In this document: in pieces, positions 22,439-31,067 of the stretch
Layout: each line of letters begins with the position of its first letter
Position numbering within the stretch: position 1 is the stretch's first letter
Source of the DNA: JBCBWG01 sp039186015
Lineage (GTDB): Bacteria > Pseudomonadota > Alphaproteobacteria > Rhizobiales > Hyphomicrobiaceae
Assembly: GCA_039186015.1 (NCBI GenBank)
Contig: JBCDAH010000020.1
Location: 1-44,998 of the forward strand
Direction of reading: 5' to 3'
Length of the DNA stretch: 44,998 bases
Program-made: the position numbers and the translations under genes
Notes under the pieces: model-generated
What the model was told of the DNA's origin: nothing
The model's input: the letters and a program-made list of their open reading frames with translations, nothing else
Databases searched by the model: none

Positions 22439-22799
22439 GCGCCCGCCGTTTTCCTATGACGGTTTGGATCGTGTCATTCACGAAAAGGCCCGGCTCGGTA
22501 TCCTCACGTCATTGACGGCGCACGCGGACGGGCTGGTCTTTGGTGACCTGCGTCAACTCTGCGGTCTGACGGACGGCAATCTGAGCCGCCATTTGCAGGT
22601 TCTCGAAGATGCCGGGCTTGTCGCAATCACCAAGGGGTATGAACGCAAACGCCCGTCAACCCACATCAAGCTGACCGACGCGGGCCGGGCCCGATTTCTC
22701 GAATACATTGGGGAACTCGAGCGGGTCGTACGTGACGCTGCGAAGGCGCAAAAGGACCAAACCCCGAAAACCCATCGACGCGTAACGCGACCCGCCTAA
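22422..22799 (+). CDS. Winged helix-turn-helix transcriptional regulator
   Basis: DNA-binding protein of 125 aa. The segment DGLVFGDLRQLCGLTDGNLSRHLQVLEDAGLVAITKG is a winged-helix domain of the MarR/ArsR-like HTH_34 type, with the recognition helix DGNLSRHLQVLE. KRPSTHIKLTDAGRARFLEYI forms the wing and next helix. The C-terminal tail is basic (Lys/Arg). The ATG at 22422 follows AGGGGGC and lies within the end of the membrane gene, so the two are translationally coupled. Probable autoregulation at 21737-21793. Confidence 0.87.
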   Translation: MSKPDKRPPFSYDGLDRVIHEKARLGILTSLTAHADGLVFGDLRQLCGLTDGNLSRHLQVLEDAGLVAITKGYERKRPSTHIKLTDAGRARFLEYIGELERVVRDAAKAQKDQTPKTHRRVTRPA

Positions 22800-22854
22800 G
22801 TCGGCGTTTTCGTCAAGGTCGGCTCAACTCACTTTTGCGAGGAGAAACTCTGCA

Positions 22855-23640
22855 ATGCAAACTAATCTGCAAGTCAAAGATAAAACACGGCTCCATATCG
22901 GCATCATCATGGATGGGAACGGCCGTTGGGCTGCCAGCCGCGGGCTTAATCGTATCGCGGGACATCATGCCGGCGTTTCATCGCTTCGATCGGTTGCGGA
23001 AGCGGCGCCTGCGATGGGTATTGCAACGCTCAGTGTCTATGCATTCTCCGTCGACAATTGGCGCCGCCCGGCCGACGAAGTCGCGGGCATCATGGGCTTG
23101 TTACATCATTATCTGGTGTTCGAGCTGGAGCGTTTGGCCCGCGCGGGTGTCCGCTTGACGGTTATCGGTCGGCGGGACCGGTTGGCGCCGGACGTCGTGG
23201 CAGCAATCGCGCATGCCGAGGCGGTTACGGCCGGTGGCACAAACCTGCATCTTCGACTGGCGATCGACTACTCAGCGCGCGATGCAATTCTCTCTGCAGC
23301 AACGGCCCCGTCAGACGGAGCGCTGACGCGGGAGACGTTTGCACGACGGCTCGGGGTCGGCGGTGATGCGGTTGATGTGGATCTCCTGATCCGGACTAGT
23401 GGCGAGCAGCGTCTGTCGGATTTCTTGTTGTGGGAATGCGCCTACGCGGAGCTCTATTTCACGCAAACGCTGTGGCCGGATTTTTCGGCGGACGACCTGG
23501 CCGAAGCTCTGCGCGCCTACGCCAAGCGCGATCGCCGTTTTGGCGGACGCCCGGAGTGCGCGACAGGCTCGTCGGGCAATATGAGCAATCACGGTGAAGC
23601 CTTTGGAGCCGAATTGCCTGACGCTGCGTGCCAGCGGTGA
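22855..23640 (+). CDS. Undecaprenyl diphosphate synthase-like cis-prenyltransferase
   Basis: Protein of 261 aa of the UppS family, which condenses isopentenyl diphosphate units in cis. The P-loop motif HIGIIMDGNGRWA carries the catalytic Asp (D20). The HHAG segment, YAFSVDNWRRP and the C-terminal RTSGEQRLSDFLLWECAYAELYF are present. GGAG precedes the ATG. The usual cell-wall uppS lies with cdsA, dxr and the frr region, so this copy next to a radical SAM gene (46 nt away) may be a second, specialised paralogue making another isoprenoid. That reading is inference because the rest of the genome is not visible. Confidence 0.92.
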   Translation: MQTNLQVKDKTRLHIGIIMDGNGRWAASRGLNRIAGHHAGVSSLRSVAEAAPAMGIATLSVYAFSVDNWRRPADEVAGIMGLLHHYLVFELERLARAGVRLTVIGRRDRLAPDVVAAIAHAEAVTAGGTNLHLRLAIDYSARDAILSAATAPSDGALTRETFARRLGVGGDAVDVDLLIRTSGEQRLSDFLLWECAYAELYFTQTLWPDFSADDLAEALRAYAKRDRRFGGRPECATGSSGNMSNHGEAFGAELPDAACQR

Positions 23641-23685
23641 CCTGATCCCAACGTACCGTCAGTCGGCCAACAAGGTTTCCCGGAC

Positions 23686-25302
23686 ATGCGTATCCTTCTG
23701 ATAAACGTTCCTCATCCGGCGATTGGCAGTCGCATTCCGGATGATCACCTACCGCCACTTGGATTGCTGGCCGTTGGCGGACCGCTGATCGACGATGGAC
23801 ACTGCGTTCGTTTGATCGATGGTGAATTCGGGCCGGCAAAGGTTGAAGACCTTGTCGCTCAATTCATCGCATGGCGGCCGGATGCGGTTCTCTTCGGGCA
23901 CTCGGGCTCAACGTCCGGCCATCCCGTTATTGCGGAGGTCGCCGCCCGAATGGCGGTGGCGCTGCCGGACGTCACGATCATCTATGGCGGTGTTTATCCC
24001 ACCTATCACTGGCGAGACATCCTTGCCGAAGAGCCTTACGTGACGGCGATTGTGCGAGGCGAAGGCGAGGAGACAACCCGGCAGTTGATCGCGGCGCTGG
24101 CCGCCGACACGCCGCTCGGTGCCGTGAATGGCATTGCGTTTCGACGTAGCGGCATCGCATTTGCCACGGCGCCTGCTGCAGTCATCGCCGACCTGGACGC
24201 CTACCGCATCGGGTGGGAACTGATCGACCACGCTCGCTATAGCTACTGGGGTGGCTTGCGCGCCGTTGTCGTCCAGTTTTCGCGAGGGTGCCCGCACTTG
24301 TGCAATTACTGCGGCCAGCGCGGGTTCTGGACACGTTGGCGTCACCGCGATCCCGTGTTGTTTGCCAAAGAGCTGGCGCGGCTGCATCGCGAACACGATG
24401 TCAAAGTCATCAACTTTGCCGACGAGAATCCGACGGTCTCGAAGCGGGCTTGGACGCAGTTCCTCGAAGCTCTGATTGCCGAAAACGTTGATCTGATCCT
24501 CGTTGGGTCGACGCGTGCCGACGATATCGTGCGCGATCGCGATATCTTGCACCTGTACAAGAAAGCAGGCTGGCAAAGGTTTTTGCTCGGTCTCGAAAAC
24601 ACGGATGAAGCAAAACTAAAGATGATCAAGAAAGGGGCAACGGTCGCGGTGGATCGTGAGGCGATCCAGCTGTTGCGGGCGCATGGCATTCTATCGATGG
24701 CGACTTGGGTTGTCGGCTTTGAAGAGGAAACCGACTGGGATCACATTCGCGGTATGCGCCAGTTGCTGTCCTATGATCCCGACCAGATCCAAATGTTATA
24801 CGTCACGCCGCACCGCTGGACGCCGTATTTCCGATTGGCGATGCAGAGAACTGTTATTCAGACGGACCAGAGAAAATGGGACTATAAGCACCAGGTTTTG
24901 GCGACACGTCATATGCCGCCGTGGCGCGTTCTGCTCTGGTTCAAGCTGACCGAAGTTGTGCTGCAGGCGCGACCTAAGGCGCTGTGGCGCACGTATTGCC
25001 AACCTGATCGCGGTCTGCGCCATGCGATGCAATGGTATTCGAAAATGGGGCGCCGCGTTTGGCCCTATGAGATCATGAACTGGTTTCGCGATCGATTGGT
25101 GCGTAACGGTCCGTCCGTAGCGGCGTTCTGGGGCGCTCCCCAGGACTCGGAAGAGCAATCCATGCAAGTGCGACCGAAGTCGGCGGCGTCTCCAAAGGCG
25201 TCGGCGGTGGTGTTGCTCGACCGAAGGTCCGGTGCCAGATGCAACGATCTTGTCGTGACGTCCGGTCACCTCAAGCACGCTCGCCGCAGCGTATCCGGCT
25301 GA
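23686..25302 (+). CDS. B12-binding-type radical SAM protein (BchE-like)
   Basis: Protein of 538 aa. Residues 1-140 resemble a cobalamin-binding Rossmann domain (MRILLINVPHPAIGSRIPDD, IIYGGVYPTYHW). The radical SAM core has C202-x3-C206-x2-C209 in GCPHLCNYCG, followed by FADENPT, GLENTDEAKLKMIKKG and MATWVVGFEEET. This family is often named anaerobic Mg-protoporphyrin monomethyl ester cyclase (BchE), but no other bacteriochlorophyll gene is seen, and the classical DxHxxG B12 motif is not obvious. The C-terminal 50 residues are low-complexity. The start has no strong ribosome-binding site. The association with the cis-prenyltransferase suggests modification of a lipid. Confidence 0.85.
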   Translation: MRILLINVPHPAIGSRIPDDHLPPLGLLAVGGPLIDDGHCVRLIDGEFGPAKVEDLVAQFIAWRPDAVLFGHSGSTSGHPVIAEVAARMAVALPDVTIIYGGVYPTYHWRDILAEEPYVTAIVRGEGEETTRQLIAALAADTPLGAVNGIAFRRSGIAFATAPAAVIADLDAYRIGWELIDHARYSYWGGLRAVVVQFSRGCPHLCNYCGQRGFWTRWRHRDPVLFAKELARLHREHDVKVINFADENPTVSKRAWTQFLEALIAENVDLILVGSTRADDIVRDRDILHLYKKAGWQRFLLGLENTDEAKLKMIKKGATVAVDREAIQLLRAHGILSMATWVVGFEEETDWDHIRGMRQLLSYDPDQIQMLYVTPHRWTPYFRLAMQRTVIQTDQRKWDYKHQVLATRHMPPWRVLLWFKLTEVVLQARPKALWRTYCQPDRGLRHAMQWYSKMGRRVWPYEIMNWFRDRLVRNGPSVAAFWGAPQDSEEQSMQVRPKSAASPKASAVVLLDRRSGARCNDLVVTSGHLKHARRSVSG

Positions 25303-25316
25303 GGCCTGTATTATCG

Positions 25317-26153
25317 CTAGAGCGCGACACCACCGGCGCGCGCGCTAACCGGGAGGCCTTTTGAGGCGGGGTGGCGGCGTAGCGCCTGCGCAACGCTTTT
25401 CAGTGTTTGAATACGCGAATGGTTTTCACCGAGCCGCTCTGTCAGGATTGGCAATGCTGCCTGAAGATACTGTTGCGAAAGCTTGTAGTCTCCGAGGCGG
25501 TACGCAACCATGCTGAGCTGATCCAGGATCTCGGCACCGCGCAGATCGGACTTACCAAAGGCGGTCTGATAAATGGACAATGCCTTCGTTAGCAGAAGTT
25601 TTGCCATTTCGAGCTTGCCCTGCTTCTGCCGCAACGTCGCAAGGTTTTTCAATGTCAATGCGAACCGGGGATCGTCTTCGCCATAGACCTCCCGTTGAAT
25701 TCGCGCTGCGCTTTTAAGGAGACTGGCGGCCTCGGTTTGGCGTCCCATACCGGAGTATGTGAGCGCGAGATTGTTCATGGTCACGGCGAGTTTGGGATGC
25801 TTGGTCGAGAAGATCTTGCGATCGATTTTCAGCACCATTTTAAAGAGCTTCGCTGCGGCTTGGCGCCGCTGTTGAGACAGCAGCATGATTCCGACGTTGT
25901 TTGCCGCGCGCGAGAATTGCCAATGGTCCGCTCCGAATCGAACCTTGGCCTGTTGCATGGCTTCGACGCCAACGCGAATGGCCATGTCCGGCCGACCAGC
26001 GGCCTTGAGTTGCGCCATTTTACGCTCATAGGCGTCGAACTGCTTGTCCGCCGGTGCCTGCGCGACCGTCGGGCCCACGACGCCAAGAAACGCAGCGATT
26101 GCGGCGATTGCCAAAATCGCGCCGCGAGGGGCGGTGACGTACCGGGTAAGCAT
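25317..26153 (-). CDS. Exported tetratricopeptide-repeat protein
   Basis: Protein of 278 aa. A Sec signal peptide (hydrophobic core AILAIAAIAAFLGVVG, cleavage after VAQA) leads to about five kinesin-light-chain-like TPR units of 42 residues, recognised by repeated phrases such as HPKLAVTMNNLALTYSGMGR and DPRFALTLKNLATLRQKQGK. Such repeats usually mediate protein binding in the periplasm. AGGAG lies 10 bases before the ATG. The gene converges with the radical SAM gene, leaving only 14 nt between stops, and diverges from the sodium channel gene. Confidence 0.88.
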   Translation of the reverse strand: MLTRYVTAPRGAILAIAAIAAFLGVVGPTVAQAPADKQFDAYERKMAQLKAAGRPDMAIRVGVEAMQQAKVRFGADHWQFSRAANNVGIMLLSQQRRQAAAKLFKMVLKIDRKIFSTKHPKLAVTMNNLALTYSGMGRQTEAASLLKSAARIQREVYGEDDPRFALTLKNLATLRQKQGKLEMAKLLLTKALSIYQTAFGKSDLRGAEILDQLSMVAYRLGDYKLSQQYLQAALPILTERLGENHSRIQTLKSVAQALRRHPASKGLPVSARAGGVAL

Positions 26154-26418
26154 GATGCCAAACTCCTGGGTCCTAGTGGAACGTTAAGCACCATCGCTAG
26201 GCTGAGTCGCCGTCGTGCCACCGGTGACGAACAGAGTTTTGCCGGTTTTCCACCACGTCCCAGCCGCAGTTTTGCGCACACGGCGCCATGCCGCCCCGCT
26301 GTTGCGGAATCGACCGCTGATTGACGGCCACGCGTTGACCTGTGGCGTAGTGGGCTTATGTGGGATCAGCCCCCGAATGTCGGCGGGTTCAAGCGAATGG
26401 CCTGTGCAGGAGGTTCTG

Positions 26419-27333
26419 GTGACGCAGTCGCCCTGGAATATTGAAAATGAATCAGAACGACGCGAGGCGGTTGCCTCTTTCGTTGAGAGCAATCGCTTCA
26501 CGGTCGCGATTACCGGACTCATTTTGATCAACGCCGTCACGCTTGGTCTGGAAACAGACGTCAATGTCAGCGCGCGATTCGGTGGGGTCTTGGGCGCGAT
26601 CGATCTGGCTATTCTCCTTGTGTTCACTGTTGAGTTGGCGCTCAAGCTTTATGCTTATCGATTGGATTTCTTTCGCTCCGGCTGGAATCTGTTCGACCTT
26701 GCGATCGTGACCATTGCCTGGATGCCTGCCGCGGAAGGGCTGGCGATATTGCGTGCGCTCCGCGTGCTGCGTGTTTTGAGGCTGATGTCGGTTGTTCCGC
26801 AGATGCGGCGTGTGATCGGGGCGATCGGGCACGCCATCCCCGGGATGATTTCGGTGATCGGCGTGTTGGGGTTGGTGTTCTATATCTCGTCGGTCTTGGC
26901 GACGAAGCTGTTCGGATTGCACCCAGATCCCCGCATGCAGGAGTGGTTCGGAACCATCGGGGCATCCGGCTATACGCTGTTCCAGATTATGACGCTCGAA
27001 AGCTGGTCGATGGGGATCGTTCGGCCGACGATGGAACTCTACCCCTACGCCTGGGTGTTCTTTGTGCCGTTCATCATCGTCACCAGCTTTGCGGTTCTGA
27101 ACCTGTTCATTGGTATCATTGTTGATGCGATGCAGACGGCGCACGCGAATGAAGCGGCGGAGGCTGAAGCGGAGGCCGAGGCAGATGCTGCAAGTGGTCT
27201 TGGGCAGCCGCCGGGGCGGGACCTGGCCGCCATCCATGCCCGCTTCGATGAACTGCAGCAGGAACTGCGCGCGCTGCAGTCGTCGCTCGCGACGGCCAAT
27301 GGCGACAAGGCTCGGGACGGGGCGGGCGAGTAG
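26419..27333 (+). CDS. Bacterial voltage-gated sodium channel (NaChBac/NaV type)
   Basis: Single-repeat six-helix channel of 304 aa. S4 carries four arginines at three-residue spacing (R112, R115, R118, R121) in RALRVLRVLRL. The pore helix and filter are TLESWS (192-197), the sodium-selective sequence of NaChBac (TLESWA), followed by GIVRPTMELYPYAW. S6 is FAVLNLFIGIIVDAMQ, and the C-terminus is an Ala/Glu-rich helical coiled coil, as in the family. A much longer in-frame ORF begins at 26215, but the GTG at 26419 with AGGAGG 5 bases upstream gives the expected start. The 265-nt divergent region upstream shows no clear regulatory motif. Confidence 0.93.
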   Translation: MTQSPWNIENESERREAVASFVESNRFTVAITGLILINAVTLGLETDVNVSARFGGVLGAIDLAILLVFTVELALKLYAYRLDFFRSGWNLFDLAIVTIAWMPAAEGLAILRALRVLRVLRLMSVVPQMRRVIGAIGHAIPGMISVIGVLGLVFYISSVLATKLFGLHPDPRMQEWFGTIGASGYTLFQIMTLESWSMGIVRPTMELYPYAWVFFVPFIIVTSFAVLNLFIGIIVDAMQTAHANEAAEAEAEAEADAASGLGQPPGRDLAAIHARFDELQQELRALQSSLATANGDKARDGAGE

Positions 27334-27336
27334 CGG

Positions 27337-27363
27337 GTAGCGGCTTCGAGTCGCCGCCGCTAC
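27337..27363. terminator. Possible hairpin between convergent channel and caspase-WD40 genes
   Basis: Perfect 8-bp arms GTAGCGGC and GCCGCTAC flank 11 nt; the hairpin overlaps the last codons of the minus-strand gene. No T-run follows in either direction, so this is only a possible bidirectional end. Confidence 0.35.
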
Positions 27364-30300
27364 TTGCGCACCAGAACAACGTCGCCAGGTCCGGAATACA
27401 CGTTTGGCGACTGCCGCTGACCGCTGAGTTGCCGAACGCGGCGCGCGACGTAGTTGCCAAGGCCAAAGACGCGCACCGCGCGTTCGGTTGGATCAAGAGC
27501 GTCACCTTTAAGCCCCTCGGCCACGGCGAGCGTGAAAAGACCATGACCTTGCGCCGGTTTCTCGAACGCGACCTGATTAGGTCCGGCCGCGGTAAACGCA
27601 ACGAACTGGTCGAGAAACGCGCTCTCGGAAAGCCGGGTATTGTAGCCTTGGCGGGCGTGGGCTGCGCCCGACTGGCAGGCGTCCAGAAACAGAAGCCGTC
27701 GCCCGAGCGCGAGCCGAAGATGATCCTGAATGTCTGACCACGGGAGAATATTCTCACCGGTTCCGGGTTCCGCACGGGCGCCGCGGCGAATGTCCGTCGG
27801 GAGAAAATGATACTGGCCATTTCGCCCGGTTTCGCCATGGCCGGCAAGAAACAGAACGACAGTATCGTTAGGGCCGGCCAGCGCGATCTCGTCCAGCGCC
27901 TTCAAGATGTTGGCACGTGTCGGGCGATCTTCAGGAGCGCCAGAGTTGGTGAGCAGCCGGACCTGAGTGCGGTTGTGCTGCCGGCCCATTTCCCGGACGA
28001 CAGTGTCGGCAAACAACTTCGCGTCCTTGCCGGCGAATGACAGGCTGCAGGACTGTTGGCCATCCGGACCGCAGGTCTTGCTGAGGCCGTCATAGTCATC
28101 AACGCCGATGGCAACCACGCGCAGCACTTCTCGCTTATCGAGAGCCCCTTCACCTTGGTGGTGAACGCGCAGAGATGCCGGGCGCGATTCGCCTGCCGCA
28201 TTCTGTGCTTTAAGTTCGATGTCATTCCAGCCGCTGAACAGTGGAATCTCGTAGGCATAGACTGTCTCGCGCGGTCCGGGTTGCGGGTGGTCTGCTGGTA
28301 TCGCGGCCGGTGTGCTGCGCACCTTCGATCCATTGACGGTGATCTCGACGCCCTTCAGGGCTAGGACACCGGGTTTGACAAATGCCGTAACAGTGATGCG
28401 GCCATTGTAGGCCTCTGCGTTTTGGTCCGGCGTTGCAATCGCGATTTCCGGTGGCAGCGAAGCGACGACATCCTTCAGCTCGAAGCCCGGTGCGAGTTCG
28501 GCCGCCGCGGCCGTCGCGCTTGCGAGTATGATCGCCCGCTCGACGATGTCCCGACGATTGAGTGTGTTGCGATACTGTGCGCCCGTGACGTAGTCCGCGG
28601 CACTGTTCGCGCCCTTGTTGATTTGCCATCCGACCAGGCGCCCACCTCCCGGTGAACCGGTGTAGAAGCCCTGCGGGGTCCACATCACCCAGTCGCCGGC
28701 GCCACCGTTCGGACCTGGCGCATGGTAAAGCGTAACGACGAGTTCGCGTGTCTTGATGTTCCAGAGCCGAACCGTCTGGTCGGCTGAGCCGGACACCAGG
28801 AAGCGGCCGTCCGGCGATGGTGTCACAGCCCAGATGTCGCCTTCGTGTCCGATGAATCTGCCAATCGGCCTGGCATCCGTCGTGTAAGCATTGAGCACGC
28901 CATTGCTGGCGCCGGAGATGATGGTCGCATTATCCGGCGTGAAGCTGTAGGCGCGATGTCGGAATCCATTTGACGCCGAGCGCTCGATGACTTTCACGCC
29001 GTCGGCGCTTCTGATTTCGAGTGCGCCCTCTGGCCGAACAGGACGTCCACCGCGGCGATGGCGCATGGACAGATCGCCGGATCGCACAGTGCCGCGCAGC
29101 CATTTGGACGGTACGGCTGTGTCCGCATCAATAACGTTGACGGGCGCGCCGAGCCCCTGGTCGGCGGACGGCAAACGCAGTGCATACTGTATCGGACCGC
29201 GTGCCGTGGGAGAGCGTCGTTGCCATTTGTTGCCCCAGCCGATCCATCGTCCGTCGCGCGAAATACCGGTGGTCCAGACGGGTTTCCCGGTGCCTTGCAG
29301 CACGATAGGTTTGCCGTTTTCGTCCTGGCTCTCGCGGTTGTTGGCTGCTGACCAAAACCGGATTTGTTTGTCGTCGCCGCCGGCCGCGGCAATCCAGCGA
29401 CCGTCTCCGTTCCAGGTGCTCGCCAGCACGATGCCGTCGAACGGCAGGTCAAGTCGGCGGACAGACCCGGTGGCAACATCGAATAAATGCGGTCGATAGT
29501 CGGATTTGCACTGTTGCCCGCAGGTCGCGACAAGCTCTCGTCCGTCTGGGGAAAAGCTGAGGGAGCCGACGTTTCCGCGATGTTGGAATATGAAAGAGTC
29601 CGTGATCCGCGCGCCGTTGGTGACGGTCGCCAGAGCAGATGCAGGCCACAGTCGGATTTCGCCGCTGTCGTCACCGGTTGCGACGGTGCCGTCGCTAGAG
29701 ACCGAGATGGTATCTATGTGGTCGCGATGTCCCACCAGCGTGCCTTCGTGTCTGCCGGTGGCCACGTCCCAAACCCGGCCGGTCTTATCTTCCGATGCGG
29801 TGACGGCGCGATTGCCGCCCGGCAAAAACGCCACGGCGTAAATGCTGTCGGTATGCCCTTTCAGGCGGTGCACCAGTCGGCCCTGGCTCCAGTCGACGGA
29901 TTGATCGGCGGCGCGTGCGGCTTGCCAGACAATCGCCGTCCGATCTGCGCTACCGGAGATGAGCCGTGCGCCATCGTCGGAGAACGCAAGACCCATTATG
30001 ACATTTCGGTGGCCCTTCAGGCGGCGAACAAGTGTGCCCGACGCGAAGTCGTACACCCGGATCCAGTCCCCTTTGATCGGAGACCTGTTGAGCCAACCGC
30101 CGACGGCCAGCCATCGACCGTCGCCCGACAGCGCCATCGCGTAAATCGTGCCGAGCGAACCCGTCGCGACTTCTCCACGGATGGTGCGCACGGTCTTGCG
30201 CGCTGCCAGATCCCAGATCCGGATCAGTTTGTCGTTGGACGCGGAAACAAGCTGCTTGCCGTCCGGCGTAAAGAAAATGTCCTTGATCTGCGCCATGTGT

Positions 30301-30731
30301 CCGCCGGTATCGAGCATCAGGACGGGCGGCGTCGGTGATGCGACAACGGGCGGTGCAGATGAATTCAAACGTTTCAGGTTGATGTCGGCACCAACGAGCC
30401 CTCGGGTGCGCGTCAGGGTAACGGATTGTCCCCGAGGGATAGCGTTCAGCGCGGAGATAACGTCGTCGGCCGTTGTCTTTTGCTGCCCTCCGACGGCCAG
30501 AATGACGTCGTTGATCCGCAGGTCGGCTCTTGCCGCCGGGCTATCTTTCCGGATGGCAGTGACGACCGCGCCGAACGGAAGCATGAGCTTGCGCTGTATC
30601 TGGACGTCCGGTGACACGGACTCGACCGTAAGGCCATGCCACGGGGGCGTTTGTGCATGAGGCGACGTGGGTTTCAGTATGAGTGTCAGAACGCCTAAAG
30701 TTGCCAGAATTGAAAATACAAGTCGTGACAT
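27360..30731 (-). CDS. Exported PDZ-WD40-caspase-like protein
   Basis: Protein of 1123 aa. Domains in order: signal peptide (MSRLVFSILATLGVLTLILK...HAQ), a PDZ domain at about residues 32-120 (LMLPFGAVVTAIRKDSPAARADLRINDVIL), WD40 repeats at about 140-780 (several DGRWLA, SGSADRT and WDLA units), a linker, then a caspase/peptidase C14 domain from about residue 875. The catalytic dyad is visible: H965 in LAGHGE and C1019 in LDACQSG. The upstream in-frame start at 30995 would add 88 unlikely residues before the signal peptide; ATG 30731 has a GGGGG-rich stretch upstream. Caspase-like proteins cleave after basic or acidic residues; the target here is unknown, and export points to a periplasmic role. 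Confidence 0.9.
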   Translation of the reverse strand: MSRLVFSILATLGVLTLILKPTSPHAQTPPWHGLTVESVSPDVQIQRKLMLPFGAVVTAIRKDSPAARADLRINDVILAVGGQQKTTADDVISALNAIPRGQSVTLTRTRGLVGADINLKRLNSSAPPVVASPTPPVLMLDTGGHMAQIKDIFFTPDGKQLVSASNDKLIRIWDLAARKTVRTIRGEVATGSLGTIYAMALSGDGRWLAVGGWLNRSPIKGDWIRVYDFASGTLVRRLKGHRNVIMGLAFSDDGARLISGSADRTAIVWQAARAADQSVDWSQGRLVHRLKGHTDSIYAVAFLPGGNRAVTASEDKTGRVWDVATGRHEGTLVGHRDHIDTISVSSDGTVATGDDSGEIRLWPASALATVTNGARITDSFIFQHRGNVGSLSFSPDGRELVATCGQQCKSDYRPHLFDVATGSVRRLDLPFDGIVLASTWNGDGRWIAAAGGDDKQIRFWSAANNRESQDENGKPIVLQGTGKPVWTTGISRDGRWIGWGNKWQRRSPTARGPIQYALRLPSADQGLGAPVNVIDADTAVPSKWLRGTVRSGDLSMRHRRGGRPVRPEGALEIRSADGVKVIERSASNGFRHRAYSFTPDNATIISGASNGVLNAYTTDARPIGRFIGHEGDIWAVTPSPDGRFLVSGSADQTVRLWNIKTRELVVTLYHAPGPNGGAGDWVMWTPQGFYTGSPGGGRLVGWQINKGANSAADYVTGAQYRNTLNRRDIVERAIILASATAAAAELAPGFELKDVVASLPPEIAIATPDQNAEAYNGRITVTAFVKPGVLALKGVEITVNGSKVRSTPAAIPADHPQPGPRETVYAYEIPLFSGWNDIELKAQNAAGESRPASLRVHHQGEGALDKREVLRVVAIGVDDYDGLSKTCGPDGQQSCSLSFAGKDAKLFADTVVREMGRQHNRTQVRLLTNSGAPEDRPTRANILKALDEIALAGPNDTVVLFLAGHGETGRNGQYHFLPTDIRRGARAEPGTGENILPWSDIQDHLRLALGRRLLFLDACQSGAAHARQGYNTRLSESAFLDQFVAFTAAGPNQVAFEKPAQGHGLFTLAVAEGLKGDALDPTERAVRVFGLGNYVARRVRQLSGQRQSPNVYSGPGDVVLVRK

Positions 30732-31067
30732 TCCCAGATGCCCCCTGCTTCGACATGCTCCGTTTCGTATTGGTAACGCAGTTTGTGAGGCGAAGGCAGG
30801 GGAACTGGGCGATAACCATCGGCAACGTGACGCTCGCATTGGCCGATGAGCTGTGTTATCAAGGCGTTGCGCGGCTGTGGATGTCGCGGGAAAACAACAG
30901 GGAGATGGTTTGATGACGCGTTTGTCTCGCCACCCCGCCAGGGGTGTCGTCTGATCTGCACAGCTTATGCGTGTGGAACCAGATGTTCTCTGCACTGCCG
31001 TTTGCGTGGTCAGCCAAGGCGTTGGCCATGGCGGTGCCGATACGGATGACAGTTCTGGAATTTCTCA
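30732..31067. other. Divergent intergenic region between caspase-WD40 gene and rtcB
   Basis: The 336-nt stretch holds no convincing ORF on either strand. The longer open frames there are either the unlikely 5' extension of the caspase gene or have no ribosome-binding site. I saw no tRNA-like fold, no clear sigma-54 or FNR motif and no strong terminator. The promoters of both divergent genes must lie here. Confidence 0.5.

Noticed and set aside
23686..25302. Firm naming of the radical SAM gene as bchE
   Set aside because: No other bacteriochlorophyll genes are seen and the protein family covers several functions; left as BchE-like.
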